Shown here: positions 56,274 to 64,000 of the stretch, piece after piece
Layout: each line of letters starts with the position of its first letter
Position numbering within the stretch: position 1 is the first letter of the stretch
Source: Thermovirga lienii DSM 17291
GTDB lineage: Bacteria; Synergistota; Synergistia; Synergistales; Thermovirgaceae
Reading direction: 5' to 3'
Assembly (NCBI GenBank): GCA_000233775.1
Contig: CP003096.1
Location: forward strand, 186,001 to 250,000
Length of the DNA: 64,000 bases
Notes under the pieces: generated by a model
What the model saw: the letters and a program-made list of their open reading frames with translations, nothing else
The model's database searches: none
Told to the model about the DNA's origin: nothing
Translations under genes and position numbers: made by a program

Positions 56274-57328
56274 TAACTACCGTAGGGACATCGCTTTTGA
56301 CTAATAGAGACAGGCCGTGGGCAGGCTGGAGGCCCCAGACCAAATGCGATCTTCCTGATCCTAGGGAAGTAAGGGAATGGCTTAGCAATGTAGATCCAGC
56401 TTTAGCTAGCGCTGAGACAAACACATTGAGGGCCATGGATGTTTCTGAGCAAGATGAGCTGGTCTTTTTGCATTCTAACACTGAGGAGGGCACGTTTTGT
56501 GCTGCGCGCCTAGCTGAGTATTACGAAAAGATTGCAGCGAGGACTACCATGGAAAAAATAGAACAACTCGGCTATAGCGCATCAAATTTCGATAGGGGAC
56601 TTAAGTGTCTTATAGATATTGTGGTAAAGCACGTTAAAGATAGCAGAAACAGGGGGCAGATCCCAATTATTTGTGCAACTGGAGGGTTCAAGGCCGAGAT
56701 AGCATTCATGAACTTAATTGGTGCTTTGATGGAAGTAGAAGTTTTTTACATGCATGAACTTCACAAGGAGGTTGTCAGGTTACCCGTCTTGCCCCTTGCA
56801 TGGGATGTGGCTTTCGTGGAGGCGAACAAGGAATTTTTCACTTGGGTGGAAGAAGAACCACGTTCCAGTTCAGAGGTTGAAAGTTGGTTGAAGAAGGAAC
56901 CTAAATTGCGACCTCTCGTGGAGGATGCGGATGATGGTTGCACATATCTAACTAGTGCAGGGCACATGCTTTATAAGGTTGCCATGGAGAAAATTCAGGC
57001 AGGCCCTAGAGCCACATGGCCTCCTTCAGATCCTAGGCATCCAAAAGAGAAGAATAAAGTCTCCGCCACGGAGCATCATAGGCCTAGAGGATGGGAGCGG
57101 TTTGTGGATGCTCTTTGTGAGATAGACTGCGTGAGTATGGTGCGTTATGAGAACACCAACTGGAGTGGCCCGAAGGTTAAAATTTTGAATCCTGAAAAGG
57201 GGGAGATATGCGTCAGATACACTAAAGATAATTTGAGTTTGCCGCTTTTTGTATCAACAACCGCTCGAGGAATGGAACAGACGCAGTTGGTGGCTGATTA
57301 CATTTCAAAAAAGGTTTCAAAATATTGA
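56258..57328 (+). CDS. Second CARF protein with unassigned C-terminal domain
   Basis: 356 residues. The CARF domain (about 1-205) has ITTVGTSLLTNRDRP (about 6-20) and ATGGFKAEIAF (140-150), matching the first CARF protein. A middle winged-helix-like part follows (about 220-255). The C-terminal about 80 residues (GWERFVDALCEIDCV, GPKVKILNP, EICVRYTKD, LPLFVSTTARGMEQTQ) do not show HEPN (RxxxxH), PIN or nuclease motifs that I can identify. It may be an effector, a ring nuclease that degrades cOA, or a CARF-linked toxin of RelE-like fold; I cannot decide. It ends 23 bases before the cas10 ATG. Confidence 0.7.
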   Translation: MYRRIITTVGTSLLTNRDRPWAGWRPQTKCDLPDPREVREWLSNVDPALASAETNTLRAMDVSEQDELVFLHSNTEEGTFCAARLAEYYEKIAARTTMEKIEQLGYSASNFDRGLKCLIDIVVKHVKDSRNRGQIPIICATGGFKAEIAFMNLIGALMEVEVFYMHELHKEVVRLPVLPLAWDVAFVEANKEFFTWVEEEPRSSSEVESWLKKEPKLRPLVEDADDGCTYLTSAGHMLYKVAMEKIQAGPRATWPPSDPRHPKEKNKVSATEHHRPRGWERFVDALCEIDCVSMVRYENTNWSGPKVKILNPEKGEICVRYTKDNLSLPLFVSTTARGMEQTQLVADYISKKVSKY

Positions 57329-57351
57329 CAAAACTGAGGGGAGGGACGTCT

Positions 57352-58827
57352 ATGATTGAAGAGGAGAGAAGAGATTTTTTGCATGACCTGGCTATAGGGG
57401 GACTGCTGCACGACATAGGAAAAGTGGTTCAAAGGGCCAAGGGAATACGTAAAAATCATATGGAAGTAGGAGGTGAATGGCTCACCGAACTAGGACCACC
57501 GTGGGAAAAGTACGCATGGGCGGCATTTTACCACCATACCGACTATAAAGCGGCTACAGCCTTGAAAGATTTGGAGGATGCAGGCAAAGCTGTTGGGGCG
57601 GCAATTATAGCCCACGCGGACAACCTATCCGCATCGGAGCGGGAGGATGTTACAGGGAAATGGGATAAAGACGTGCCGTTGAGGAACATTTTCGACATGG
57701 TTCACTTAGAAGGCTGTGAAGAGAAGAGCTCTGCGCAGACCTATTTCCCTGTTGTCCCGCTTGATGACAGGGGGCTGATAATGCCCATAAGTAAAGATAG
57801 CAGGTCTAAAGAATTTAACTACGAATCCCTTGAAGAGGGATTGAAGGGTGCTTTGAAAGGAAGTTTTGGTGGCCCTACGTGGCTTTTAAGGGTTCTTGAG
57901 AGGTATACGGCTTTTGTGCCAAGTGATACAGCTATTGGTGAAGATCGTACCCCGGATATTTCTTTGTACGACCACTTGAGGACCACCGCAATGATAGCTG
58001 TCTGCATTGGGGATTTTGTGATAGCGGACCGCCCTCGACTTTTGCAAGAAAAGGACCCAATGGAATGCTACAAGGCCTTAGAGCGAGAACTTAAACGTGA
58101 CGGCGTTTCTCCTTTCTTGATGGTCGAAGGAGATATCAGAGGAATCCAAAAGTATATCTACGACATAAGTGGTAAGAAGGCTTTGAGGAGTCTCAGGGCG
58201 AGGTCGTTCTATTTGGAGGCGCTCCTGGAGTGTGTCCTTTGTGATCTGCTGGAGGTCCTAGGAATGCCAAGGACCCAGGTCCTCTTTGTAGGAGGGGGAC
58301 ACTGGGTTTTGCTATTACCCAACACCGAGAAGATAAAGGTTCAGTTAGAAGATTTCAAACGTTCACTCAATCGGAAACTTTATAGCTCAGAGGATGGCAA
58401 GCTTAGCATGTCTTTGACATGGGTGCCTTTTGGTTGGGAAGAGCTGAAGGAATTCAAGATGGACCGCGTCTTCAAACGGATGGCGCTTAAATTGGGCAAA
58501 GAAAGGTGCCGCCCTATGGAAGGGTTGTTGGAGGAGATATTGGGAGACCAAAAGGACGATTACTTAAGTAAAAGCTGCATCATCTGCGGAAGGAGAACCG
58601 ATGAATTGAAAAGTCTAGATCCAGAAGATGAAGAAGGTTCAGCGTGTGAAAAGTGTTTTTCTCTTACGAAGTTAGGCAAGGCAATTTCAGATAAAGCAGT
58701 CAAGTATTTATACAGTGAGCCTTTTTCCGAAGGTATCGTAGATATATTGGGTGTTCCTTACAGCATTGCAAAAAAAGCAAAAGATATACCCCAGGAAGCC
58801 AAAGTAGTGTCCATTATGATGGTGTAA
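57352..58827 (+). CDS. Cas10 N-terminal fragment (HD, first palm, zinc ribbon)
   Basis: 491 residues. ATG at 57352 follows GGGGAGGGACG. The last 8 codons before the stop at 58827 are read from the IS256 left end, giving the tail VVSIMMV after the native QEA. It contains the HD motif and the first, degenerate palm but not GGDD. It could still be translated and might keep HD activity. Confidence 0.85.
   Translation: MIEEERRDFLHDLAIGGLLHDIGKVVQRAKGIRKNHMEVGGEWLTELGPPWEKYAWAAFYHHTDYKAATALKDLEDAGKAVGAAIIAHADNLSASEREDVTGKWDKDVPLRNIFDMVHLEGCEEKSSAQTYFPVVPLDDRGLIMPISKDSRSKEFNYESLEEGLKGALKGSFGGPTWLLRVLERYTAFVPSDTAIGEDRTPDISLYDHLRTTAMIAVCIGDFVIADRPRLLQEKDPMECYKALERELKRDGVSPFLMVEGDIRGIQKYIYDISGKKALRSLRARSFYLEALLECVLCDLLEVLGMPRTQVLFVGGGHWVLLLPNTEKIKVQLEDFKRSLNRKLYSSEDGKLSMSLTWVPFGWEELKEFKMDRVFKRMALKLGKERCRPMEGLLEEILGDQKDDYLSKSCIICGRRTDELKSLDPEDEEGSACEKCFSLTKLGKAISDKAVKYLYSEPFSEGIVDILGVPYSIAKKAKDIPQEAKVVSIMMV
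58795..58802 (+). repeat. Target-site duplication, left copy
   Basis: GAAGCCAA, identical to 60199-60206 on the other side of the IS256 element. Eight base pairs is the usual duplication length for this family. Confidence 0.95.
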
Positions 58828-60198
58828 AATTGATGGCTTGAAGCAGGAGAGCCACCCCTCCCTCTGGTAGATAAGAAGTAGCTTAATCTTAATCATCAGG
58901 AGGGAGAAAAGATGGCTCACTACCAGGTTACCGTAGACTGTGATCTCTTGCAAGGATTATTTATTCGGGATGATGGATTGGCTCGGTTGGTGGAGAACAT
59001 CGTGAATCAGATACTCGATGCTCAGGCTACCGAACAACTCAGGGCCAAGCCATACGAACGTACCGAAGAGCGGCAGGGGTACCGCAACGGGTATCGGGAT
59101 AAGCTGCTCAAGTCTCGCGTAGGAGAACTTACGCTTATGGTTCCCCGTCTCCGGAGCGGGCACTTCTCCACGGAGCTTTTCGAGCGGTACCAGCGGAGCG
59201 AGCAGGCGCTCTTGCTGGCCATGGTCGAGATGGTCGTGAACGGCGTATCCACCAGGAAGGTAAGGGCGGTTGTTGATGAACTATGCGGCACGGAGTTCTC
59301 CAAATCCACCGTATCCAGCCTGTGCAAAAGACTGGACGACATCGTAAAGGAGTGGAACGAGCGAGATTTGAGCAGCCAGGAATACCCATTTCTCCTGGTA
59401 GATGCCATTGTCATCCGGGTGCGTAAAGGCGGCCGGGTACGGCTTTCAAGCGTACTTCTCGCTACAGGGATCAACCGGGAGGGATACCGGGAGATTTTAG
59501 GGCTTATGCTCGGGGATAGCGAATCAGAGGCTGCTTGGTCGGAGTTCTTCGGCCGGCTCAAGGAGCGCGGTCTCAAGGGAGTGGACTTGGTTGTTTCGGA
59601 TGATCACAAGGGCTTGATCAATGCGATAGAAACCCACTTCCAAGGAGCGACATGGCAGCGGTGCCAGACCCACTTTATCCGGAACATCCTGGACGCCTGT
59701 CCTAAGAGCCTCCAGGGCGACCTGCACGGGCGACTGCGGTTGATCTTCGACGCGCCGGATATGGAGACGGCCAGGCGGTTGCTGAACGAAACGATAGAGG
59801 CCTTTGGCGCCCGGGCGCCAAAGGCGGTAGAGCGACTTGAAGCTGGTTTCGAGGACGCAATGGCGGTGATGGCACTACCAGGGCGCTACCGGAAGCGGCT
59901 GCGCACCACCAATGGAGTCGAGCGGCTCAACCAGGAGATCCGCCGGCGGGAGCGGGTGATCCGAATCTTCCCTAACGAGGAGTCGGCTGTGAGACTGATC
60001 GGAGCAGTGCTTGTAGAGATCGACGAGGTGTGGACCACAGGAAAGCGCTACTTTGATATGGCAGAGTATTGGGAGTGGAAGGCTAACACAGAAAAACAGC
60101 AGAAGGAGGTGAATAATGCCGATACCCAGGTAAATGTAGCTTAAAACGGGGTGATCTTATCTGCCAGAGGGAATTTACACACAAATTTGGACTTGACC
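58803..60198 (+). mobile_element. IS256-family insertion sequence, copy 2, inside cas10
   Basis: 1396 bp between the two GAAGCCAA copies. The left end AGTAGTGTCCATTATGATGG and the reversed right end GGTCAAGTCCAAATTTGTG share the GTCCA and GTGTAAA blocks. A further subterminal inverted match, CCCTCTGGYAGATAAGA, lies near 58860 and 60170. The element is visibly richer in GC than the surrounding cas genes and than IS256 copy 1. Confidence 0.95.
58912..60144 (+). CDS. IS256-family transposase, intact
   Basis: 410 residues of the mutator type, about the same layout as copy 1: YERTEERQGYRNGYRDK, first Asp in LLVDAIVIRVRKGG, second in DLVVSDDHKGL, WQRCQTHFIRN, and Glu in TTNGVERLNQEIRRRERVIRIFPN. 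CAGGAGGGAG precedes the ATG. No internal stop or frameshift is present, so the element is probably still mobile. GC-rich codons (CGG, GCC, ATC) set it apart from its neighbours, pointing to arrival from another genome. Confidence 0.95.
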   Translation: MAHYQVTVDCDLLQGLFIRDDGLARLVENIVNQILDAQATEQLRAKPYERTEERQGYRNGYRDKLLKSRVGELTLMVPRLRSGHFSTELFERYQRSEQALLLAMVEMVVNGVSTRKVRAVVDELCGTEFSKSTVSSLCKRLDDIVKEWNERDLSSQEYPFLLVDAIVIRVRKGGRVRLSSVLLATGINREGYREILGLMLGDSESEAAWSEFFGRLKERGLKGVDLVVSDDHKGLINAIETHFQGATWQRCQTHFIRNILDACPKSLQGDLHGRLRLIFDAPDMETARRLLNETIEAFGARAPKAVERLEAGFEDAMAVMALPGRYRKRLRTTNGVERLNQEIRRRERVIRIFPNEESAVRLIGAVLVEIDEVWTTGKRYFDMAEYWEWKANTEKQQKEVNNADTQVNVA

Positions 60199-61170
60199 GA
60201 AGCCAACAGAGTTTTTGTGTTAAAAGAACCCCACAACAAACTCCAAGAGGAGGATGAAAGGTTCATCTCCCTGCCATGGGCTGGCTATGCATGGGATGAT
60301 GAAATAGAAAAGGTTTGTGATGACGGTTGTATAGGAACCCACAAAGTTGGCGCTCTTAGAATGGACGTGGACAACTTGGGCAAGATATTCGCTGAAGGGC
60401 TTCCTAAGGAAAAATACAGCTTATCCAGAATAGCCACCATGTCGAGGCTTTTAACGCAATTTTTCAAAGTATATATACCAGTTATCGTTCGAAATCCCAA
60501 GCTTCGTTTGGCAAAGGAACTCTTCGAAGGCTCACAGGATGCCCACAGAAGGTTAATAGTGGTTTATTCAGGAGGTGACGATCTTTACGTTGTTGGCGCG
60601 TGGAACGAAGTTATAGAGTTTGCCGTCGATGTAGTGAAATGTTTCCGCGAGTTTACTGGAGATAACCCTTCGGTGACCATCTCTGGAGGAATGGTGATGG
60701 CAGGGGAGACCACCCCCATGTATATGCTTGCAGAGATGGCGGGCGCTGCTGAAAAAAGCGCCAAAGAACACCAATGTGGGGAGGTAAAAAAAGACAGCCT
60801 TGCTTTGTTCTATTCAGGAGATCTGGATGCTCAAGGAGTTTTCGACAAAAAATTCAATACCCGTATAGAGCTTGATGCTTTGATCCATAGGATGAAATCT
60901 TTCCTTGAAAAAGCGAAATTCAAAAAAGACGAGAAAAAGGTGGAGTTGAAAGTGGAAAGGGCCTTCCTTCGTAAGATAATGGCCCTGCAAGAAATGGAAC
61001 GGGAAGGAAAACCTCTTTGGAGGGCCCATGCGGCTTACGCCGCAGGTCGCAGCAGAGAAGATAAAGATCCCATTGCGGGGGAGTTTTTTTCCGAGATGGA
61101 ATCGGCAGAAAAAGATGCTTTGAGGGTTGCCAGTGTGTGTGCCGAATGGTTGGATTACATGATTCGATAA
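60151..61170 (+). CDS. Cas10 C-terminal fragment (GGDD palm and domain 4)
   Basis: 339 residues if started at GTG 60151 inside the IS256 right end, after GGGG. The first 16 residues are element-derived; native Cas10 sequence resumes at EANRVFVLKE. It carries GALRMDVDNLGKIF and YSGGDDLYVVG (GGDD at 141-144) plus the C-terminal helical domain. Whether this piece is made depends on transcription out of the element and on the weak start. Confidence 0.75.
   Translation: MILSARGNLHTNLDLTEANRVFVLKEPHNKLQEEDERFISLPWAGYAWDDEIEKVCDDGCIGTHKVGALRMDVDNLGKIFAEGLPKEKYSLSRIATMSRLLTQFFKVYIPVIVRNPKLRLAKELFEGSQDAHRRLIVVYSGGDDLYVVGAWNEVIEFAVDVVKCFREFTGDNPSVTISGGMVMAGETTPMYMLAEMAGAAEKSAKEHQCGEVKKDSLALFYSGDLDAQGVFDKKFNTRIELDALIHRMKSFLEKAKFKKDEKKVELKVERAFLRKIMALQEMEREGKPLWRAHAAYAAGRSREDKDPIAGEFFSEMESAEKDALRVASVCAEWLDYMIR
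60199..60206 (+). repeat. Target-site duplication, right copy
   Basis: GAAGCCAA, identical to 58795-58802. Joining 58802 directly to 60207 keeps the cas10 reading frame (GAA GCC AAC). Confidence 0.95.
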
Positions 61171-61183
61171 GGGGGTGCAAGAA

Positions 61184-61651
61184 ATGGAAAGGGGAAAAAA
61201 CGACAATAGGAATAACCAATTGAACGGAAAAATAGAAAGATTAAAAAAAGAAATAATTGAATTAATGAGTAGTGAAAAAACTGATTATTCCAGGTTGGTT
61301 AGCATAGGAAAAGAAGTAGCACAGGAAATAAAAAAACTGAGCTCTAACCAGCTTCGCAAATTTCATGCTTACATAGTTCGGTTTGCGATGATGTACGAAA
61401 TACAGAAAAAATGCGGTGATAGAGATAGTAATGAAAGCTTTCAAAAAATACAACTTTTAAGATACCACTTGCACTATGCTGCTAAAAAAGTACAAAGTAG
61501 CAAGAGTGACGCCAAAAATTTGGCTGCTCTTTTAGGTGCTGCTGTTGAAAAAGTAAAACAACCTGAAGATTTATTACGATTAAAGTATCTTTCTGAAGCA
61601 ATAGTTGCTTACCATAAGTCATATAAATCAAATGAAGATAATGGGGAATAA
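61184..61651 (+). CDS. csm2: Csm2, small subunit of the type III-A complex
   Basis: 155 residues from ATG at 61184 with AAGGGGGTG upstream. All-helical; the family stretch ELIKKLSSNQLRKFHAYIVRF is seen here as IKKLSSNQLRKFHAY (about 47-61), and the C-terminal YLSEAIVAYHKSYK is the usual end. Several Csm2 copies line the complex and hold the target RNA. The gene starts 13 bases after the cas10 stop. Confidence 0.9.
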   Translation: MERGKNDNRNNQLNGKIERLKKEIIELMSSEKTDYSRLVSIGKEVAQEIKKLSSNQLRKFHAYIVRFAMMYEIQKKCGDRDSNESFQKIQLLRYHLHYAAKKVQSSKSDAKNLAALLGAAVEKVKQPEDLLRLKYLSEAIVAYHKSYKSNEDNGE

Positions 61652-61691
61652 TATTAAGAGATGTTTGGTTTATCAAGGGGAGGTTTTTCAA

Positions 61692-62474
61692 ATGGAAGAA
61701 AAAAAGAATAAACCCATAAATAAACCCATAAAAGGTAAGGTTATATTGTCAGGAGAAATAGTATGCAAAACAGGTCTCCACATAGGAGCTTCTGATGCTG
61801 GGCTTTCTATAGGCGGAATGGATAACCCTGTCATAAGAGATCCATTGACTAAGACACCTTATATACCTGGAAGTTCTTTGAAGGGTAAGTTGCGTTCCCT
61901 TTTAGAAAGGGCCATGGACAAGGAGTTTGATAAAAAGGGAGGGTCAGGTAAATCAGTTATATATAGGCATGAATGTTCTAAAGCGAGTTGTAAAGTCTGT
62001 AGATTATTTGGTTCCAGTTCAAAGGACAATGGGAATATTCCATCAAGGCTCCACGTGAGAGATGCTTTTCTCTCAGAGACAAGCATAAATGAGCTTTCAG
62101 AACTTGAGGAAGGCTTACCTTATACTGAATGGAAGGAAGAAAACAGCCTTGACAGGATAACCTGTGCAGCAAACCCTCGGTCTATAGAACGGGTTCCAGC
62201 AGGGGCGGTTTTCGAATTCGAAATAGTATATACGATTGAGAAAGAAGAAGATCTAAAGGATGACCTTAACAACTTGCAGGCTGTGCTGAAGCTATTGGAG
62301 GATGACGCACTAGGAGGCGGCGGTAGCAGGGGAAACGGCAGAGTCAAAATAGAGATAAAAGACGTTTTGGTCAGGAAAAAGGAACATTACCTTGAAGGAA
62401 AAGATGAGATCAAGGTCGAATTGGGCGGGGACGACCTTGGAACTTCTGTGGAAAAAGTTTACAGGGGGTCATAA
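61692..62474 (+). CDS. csm3: Csm3, Cas7-like target-RNA nuclease
   Basis: 260 residues from ATG at 61692 with AAGGGGAGG upstream; earlier starts would overlap csm2. The RAMP fold has GLHIGASDAGLSIGGMDNPVIRD with the catalytic Asp in GGMDNP (about 44), YIPGSSLKGKLRS and the Gly-rich loop GGGGSRGNGRVK near 217-228. Csm3 forms the backbone and cuts target RNA every six bases. It is also carries four Cys (HECSKASCKVC) that may bind zinc. It ends on the first base of csm4. Confidence 0.93.
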   Translation: MEEKKNKPINKPIKGKVILSGEIVCKTGLHIGASDAGLSIGGMDNPVIRDPLTKTPYIPGSSLKGKLRSLLERAMDKEFDKKGGSGKSVIYRHECSKASCKVCRLFGSSSKDNGNIPSRLHVRDAFLSETSINELSELEEGLPYTEWKEENSLDRITCAANPRSIERVPAGAVFEFEIVYTIEKEEDLKDDLNNLQAVLKLLEDDALGGGGSRGNGRVKIEIKDVLVRKKEHYLEGKDEIKVELGGDDLGTSVEKVYRGS

Positions 62475-63400
62475 TGTTGAAGCCTTTGGTCTTTCATCTT
62501 CGCTTCAAAAGCGGGATAAGACAGGGAACCCTTGCCGGCGATGTGAATCGCCAGGCGGGATTTATCGGCGGTTCTACCGTTTGGGGAGGGGTAGGTTGGG
62601 CTTCTGCTCAGCTAAATGGTCCTGAGATTACCGAACGCTTGGTCAGAACCTGCCGCCTGTCTTCTCTGCTTTGGAAGCGAGATGATTGTTATTATGTCCC
62701 TGCTCCTGTTTTCCCCGTCGCAGGAAAGGGAATCGATGACAGAAAGAAACTGAAAAAGGTTCAGTGGGTGCCTGTTGACGAACTAAACCATTTTGTTGCT
62801 GAAAAGATCAATTCCAATCTGGGCGACAGGTTTTTTACGGAGGAAACGGTAGTTTCCGCAGCCTTGGACAGAGTTAGCAAAGCTGCTGTTCCTTATTACA
62901 AAAGACGATTAAAGGTGGCAGAAGGTGTTGTTGGTGTCTTGGTGGCGGAATGCCCAGAAGACATGGTAGCTGCTTTTAAAGGAGCTATTAGACTACTTGG
63001 AGATACAGGGCTAGGTGGTGAAAGGAGCACCGGTTGGGGTGTTTTCGATGTGGAAGAAGTATCGGCTGCAGAAACCCCTTTCGGGGATCTTTTGCAGAAG
63101 GAAGGCAAAAGGTACATGACTCTTGGGGCCTTTTTGCCCAAACCGGAAGAATTAAATTTATTAGAAAAAGAGAGGGAGTACACAGGGTACAATTTGTGGA
63201 GATTTAGAGGTTATGTGGGAGAAACTGACGTTATAAAACCTACAGTGGTATGTCTATCTCACGGTTCTCTCCTTCCTTTCAAGCCTGTTGGGAAAGTAAT
63301 AGATATAACCCCCTCCAGGATGGAACATCCGGTGCTTTTCAACGGTTGCCCGCCATCTTTGGCCGTGGATTTGCCTAAGTTGGAGGAGGTGGAAGAATGA
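62474..63400 (+). CDS. csm4: Csm4, Cas5-like subunit
   Basis: 308 residues. LVFHLRFKSGIRQG at the N-terminus and the RAMP glycine-rich loop LGDTGLGGERSTGWGVFDV (about 176-194) identify Csm4. It binds the 5' handle of the crRNA and anchors Cas10 to the complex. The ATG overlaps the csm3 stop, and the stop overlaps csm5 by four bases. Confidence 0.92.
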   Translation: MLKPLVFHLRFKSGIRQGTLAGDVNRQAGFIGGSTVWGGVGWASAQLNGPEITERLVRTCRLSSLLWKRDDCYYVPAPVFPVAGKGIDDRKKLKKVQWVPVDELNHFVAEKINSNLGDRFFTEETVVSAALDRVSKAAVPYYKRRLKVAEGVVGVLVAECPEDMVAAFKGAIRLLGDTGLGGERSTGWGVFDVEEVSAAETPFGDLLQKEGKRYMTLGAFLPKPEELNLLEKEREYTGYNLWRFRGYVGETDVIKPTVVCLSHGSLLPFKPVGKVIDITPSRMEHPVLFNGCPPSLAVDLPKLEEVEE

Positions 63401-64000
63401 GCGAAAATAAGTTGCCGTGGAAGATAAAAAAATACAAAGCAAGGTTTGTGGCTCTTTCTCCAATACATATAGGAACAGGAGAGGTTCTTCCTGCATGCAG
63501 ATACGTATTGCCACCGGAGGGTCAAGATCAAGGCTGGTGCCTCAAAGAGTCCTTTTCAGCGGGGCTATTGGCTGAAGGCAGAATTTCGATCAAAGATTAC
63601 ATGGAGAAGCCTCTTTCCCTCGATATGCCCATTTTAAAGAGGGGGGTTGACGATGGGAACTTTCTTTACCCCATATCTTTTACTAAGGCAGCAAGAGAAA
63701 AGCTTAAAAAGGAAGTTAAACCTTTCGTAAGAGATGGCTTCGGGAGGGCTTACCTGCCGGGATCATCAATTAAGGGGATGCTGAGAACGGCTTTGGCGTT
63801 TTCTTTTTTGATGAATGAGGAACAGGCAAGGAAAAACTTACTTAAACAGCTTGACCAGCTCGAACCAAAAGGGCTTATAGAAAAAATGAATAATGTGAGT
63901 CCCAAGAATATAAAGGAAATACGAAAGAAAAATGCTGCTAGAGTTTCTCTTGTGGAGAACCTCTTTCGGCCTCTAGAAAAAGAAAAAACTGATCCCAAGT
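63397..64000 (+). CDS. csm5: Csm5, Cas7-like subunit (3' end outside window)
   Basis: The first 201 codons are present. The N-terminus KARFVALSPIHIGTGEVLPACRYV and the YLPGSSIKGMLRTALAFSF motif (about 124-142) are typical of Csm5, which caps the complex and helps crRNA maturation. ATG at 63397 overlaps the csm4 stop. Later genes (csm6, cas6, cas1/cas2) or an array, if any, lie beyond the window. Confidence 0.9.
   Translation, partial: MSENKLPWKIKKYKARFVALSPIHIGTGEVLPACRYVLPPEGQDQGWCLKESFSAGLLAEGRISIKDYMEKPLSLDMPILKRGVDDGNFLYPISFTKAAREKLKKEVKPFVRDGFGRAYLPGSSIKGMLRTALAFSFLMNEEQARKNLLKQLDQLEPKGLIEKMNNVSPKNIKEIRKKNAARVSLVENLFRPLEKEKTDPK

Larger units (their letters stand above)
57352..61170 (+). 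pseudogene. cas10: cas10 (csm1), interrupted by IS256 copy 2
   Basis: Removing 58803-60198 and one copy of the 8-bp duplication gives one open frame of 804 codons from ATG at 57352 to 61170. It has the HD nuclease motif LLHDIGK (His20-Asp21), a first palm domain, zinc-ribbon cysteines (CIICGRR, CEKC, about 404-435) and a second palm with GALRMDVDNLGKIF and the cyclase motif YSGGDD (about 606-609 of the restored protein). Cas10 senses target RNA, cuts DNA by HD and makes cyclic oligoadenylate by GGDD. As it stands, the HD part and the GGDD part are on separate frames, so cOA signalling to the two CARF proteins should be lost unless the halves reassemble or the element leaves. Confidence 0.93.

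Noticed and set aside
53900-64000. Search for a CRISPR array near the csm genes
   Set aside because: No regularly spaced repeats are seen here or elsewhere in the window; an array may lie beyond 64000.

Overview
The window looks like a chromosomal segment of an anaerobic bacterium with two membranes. The evidence for this is a TolC/HlyD-type envelope system, rubrerythrin plus a flavodiiron protein, a TRAP transporter, amino-acid catabolism genes and B12-dependent diol fermentation. Moderate GC, GGAGG-type ribosome sites and frequent TTG/GTG starts, together with this gene mix, fit Synergistota (for example Acetomicrobium-like organisms). That placement is inference from gene content, not a database result.

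Layout. 1-2.4 kb: the 5' part of a tandem HD-domain protein (minus strand, cut by the window edge) and a complete IS110-family element with a structured RNA leader. 2.4-8.4 kb (minus): a four-gene envelope polysaccharide cassette made of a TolC-like protein fused to a glycosidase-like barrel, an HlyD-like adaptor, a zinc-ribbon/degenerate GGDEF protein and a processive-type family 2 glycosyltransferase. A diguanylate cyclase lies just across the divergent promoter. 10.2-17.7 kb: a GntR-led catabolic operon containing a formyltransferase/ADP-forming acyl-CoA synthetase fusion, a DRE-TIM aldolase-type enzyme, an aminotransferase and a sodium-coupled transporter. 17.8-18.9 kb: a degraded peptidase gene, a mini-ORF and panD.

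18.9-38.5 kb is a full Pdu-type bacterial microcompartment locus. A PocR/LytS-type kinase and an AraC-type response regulator precede about 21 co-directional genes. These encode eight shell proteins, the diol dehydratase and its reactivase, cobalamin adenosyltransferase, CoA-acylating aldehyde dehydrogenase, the PduL phosphotransacylase, the PduS flavin/Fe-S protein and a GldA-type dehydrogenase in place of PduQ. The pathway inferred is diol (or glycerol) to aldehyde, then to acyl-CoA/acyl-phosphate or to alcohol inside the shell.

38.6-52.2 kb is a mobile-element-rich stretch. It holds an IS110 remnant, a small DUF1659/DUF2922/YvrJ/M15 peptidase cluster, an IS256 element abutting a GntR-TRAP-lyase operon, an IS481-like element, the rubrerythrin/flavodiiron pair, and a second IS110 copy interrupted by a second IS481-like copy. 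52.2-53.8 kb: two secreted proteins. 54.1-64 kb: a type III-A (Csm) CRISPR effector operon with two CARF proteins (the first apparently CARF-RelE) and a WYL regulator. Its cas10 gene is split by an IS256 element flanked by a perfect 8-bp duplication. Precise removal of the element restores an uninterrupted 804-codon cas10. csm2, csm3, csm4 and the start of csm5 follow. No CRISPR array is visible in the window.
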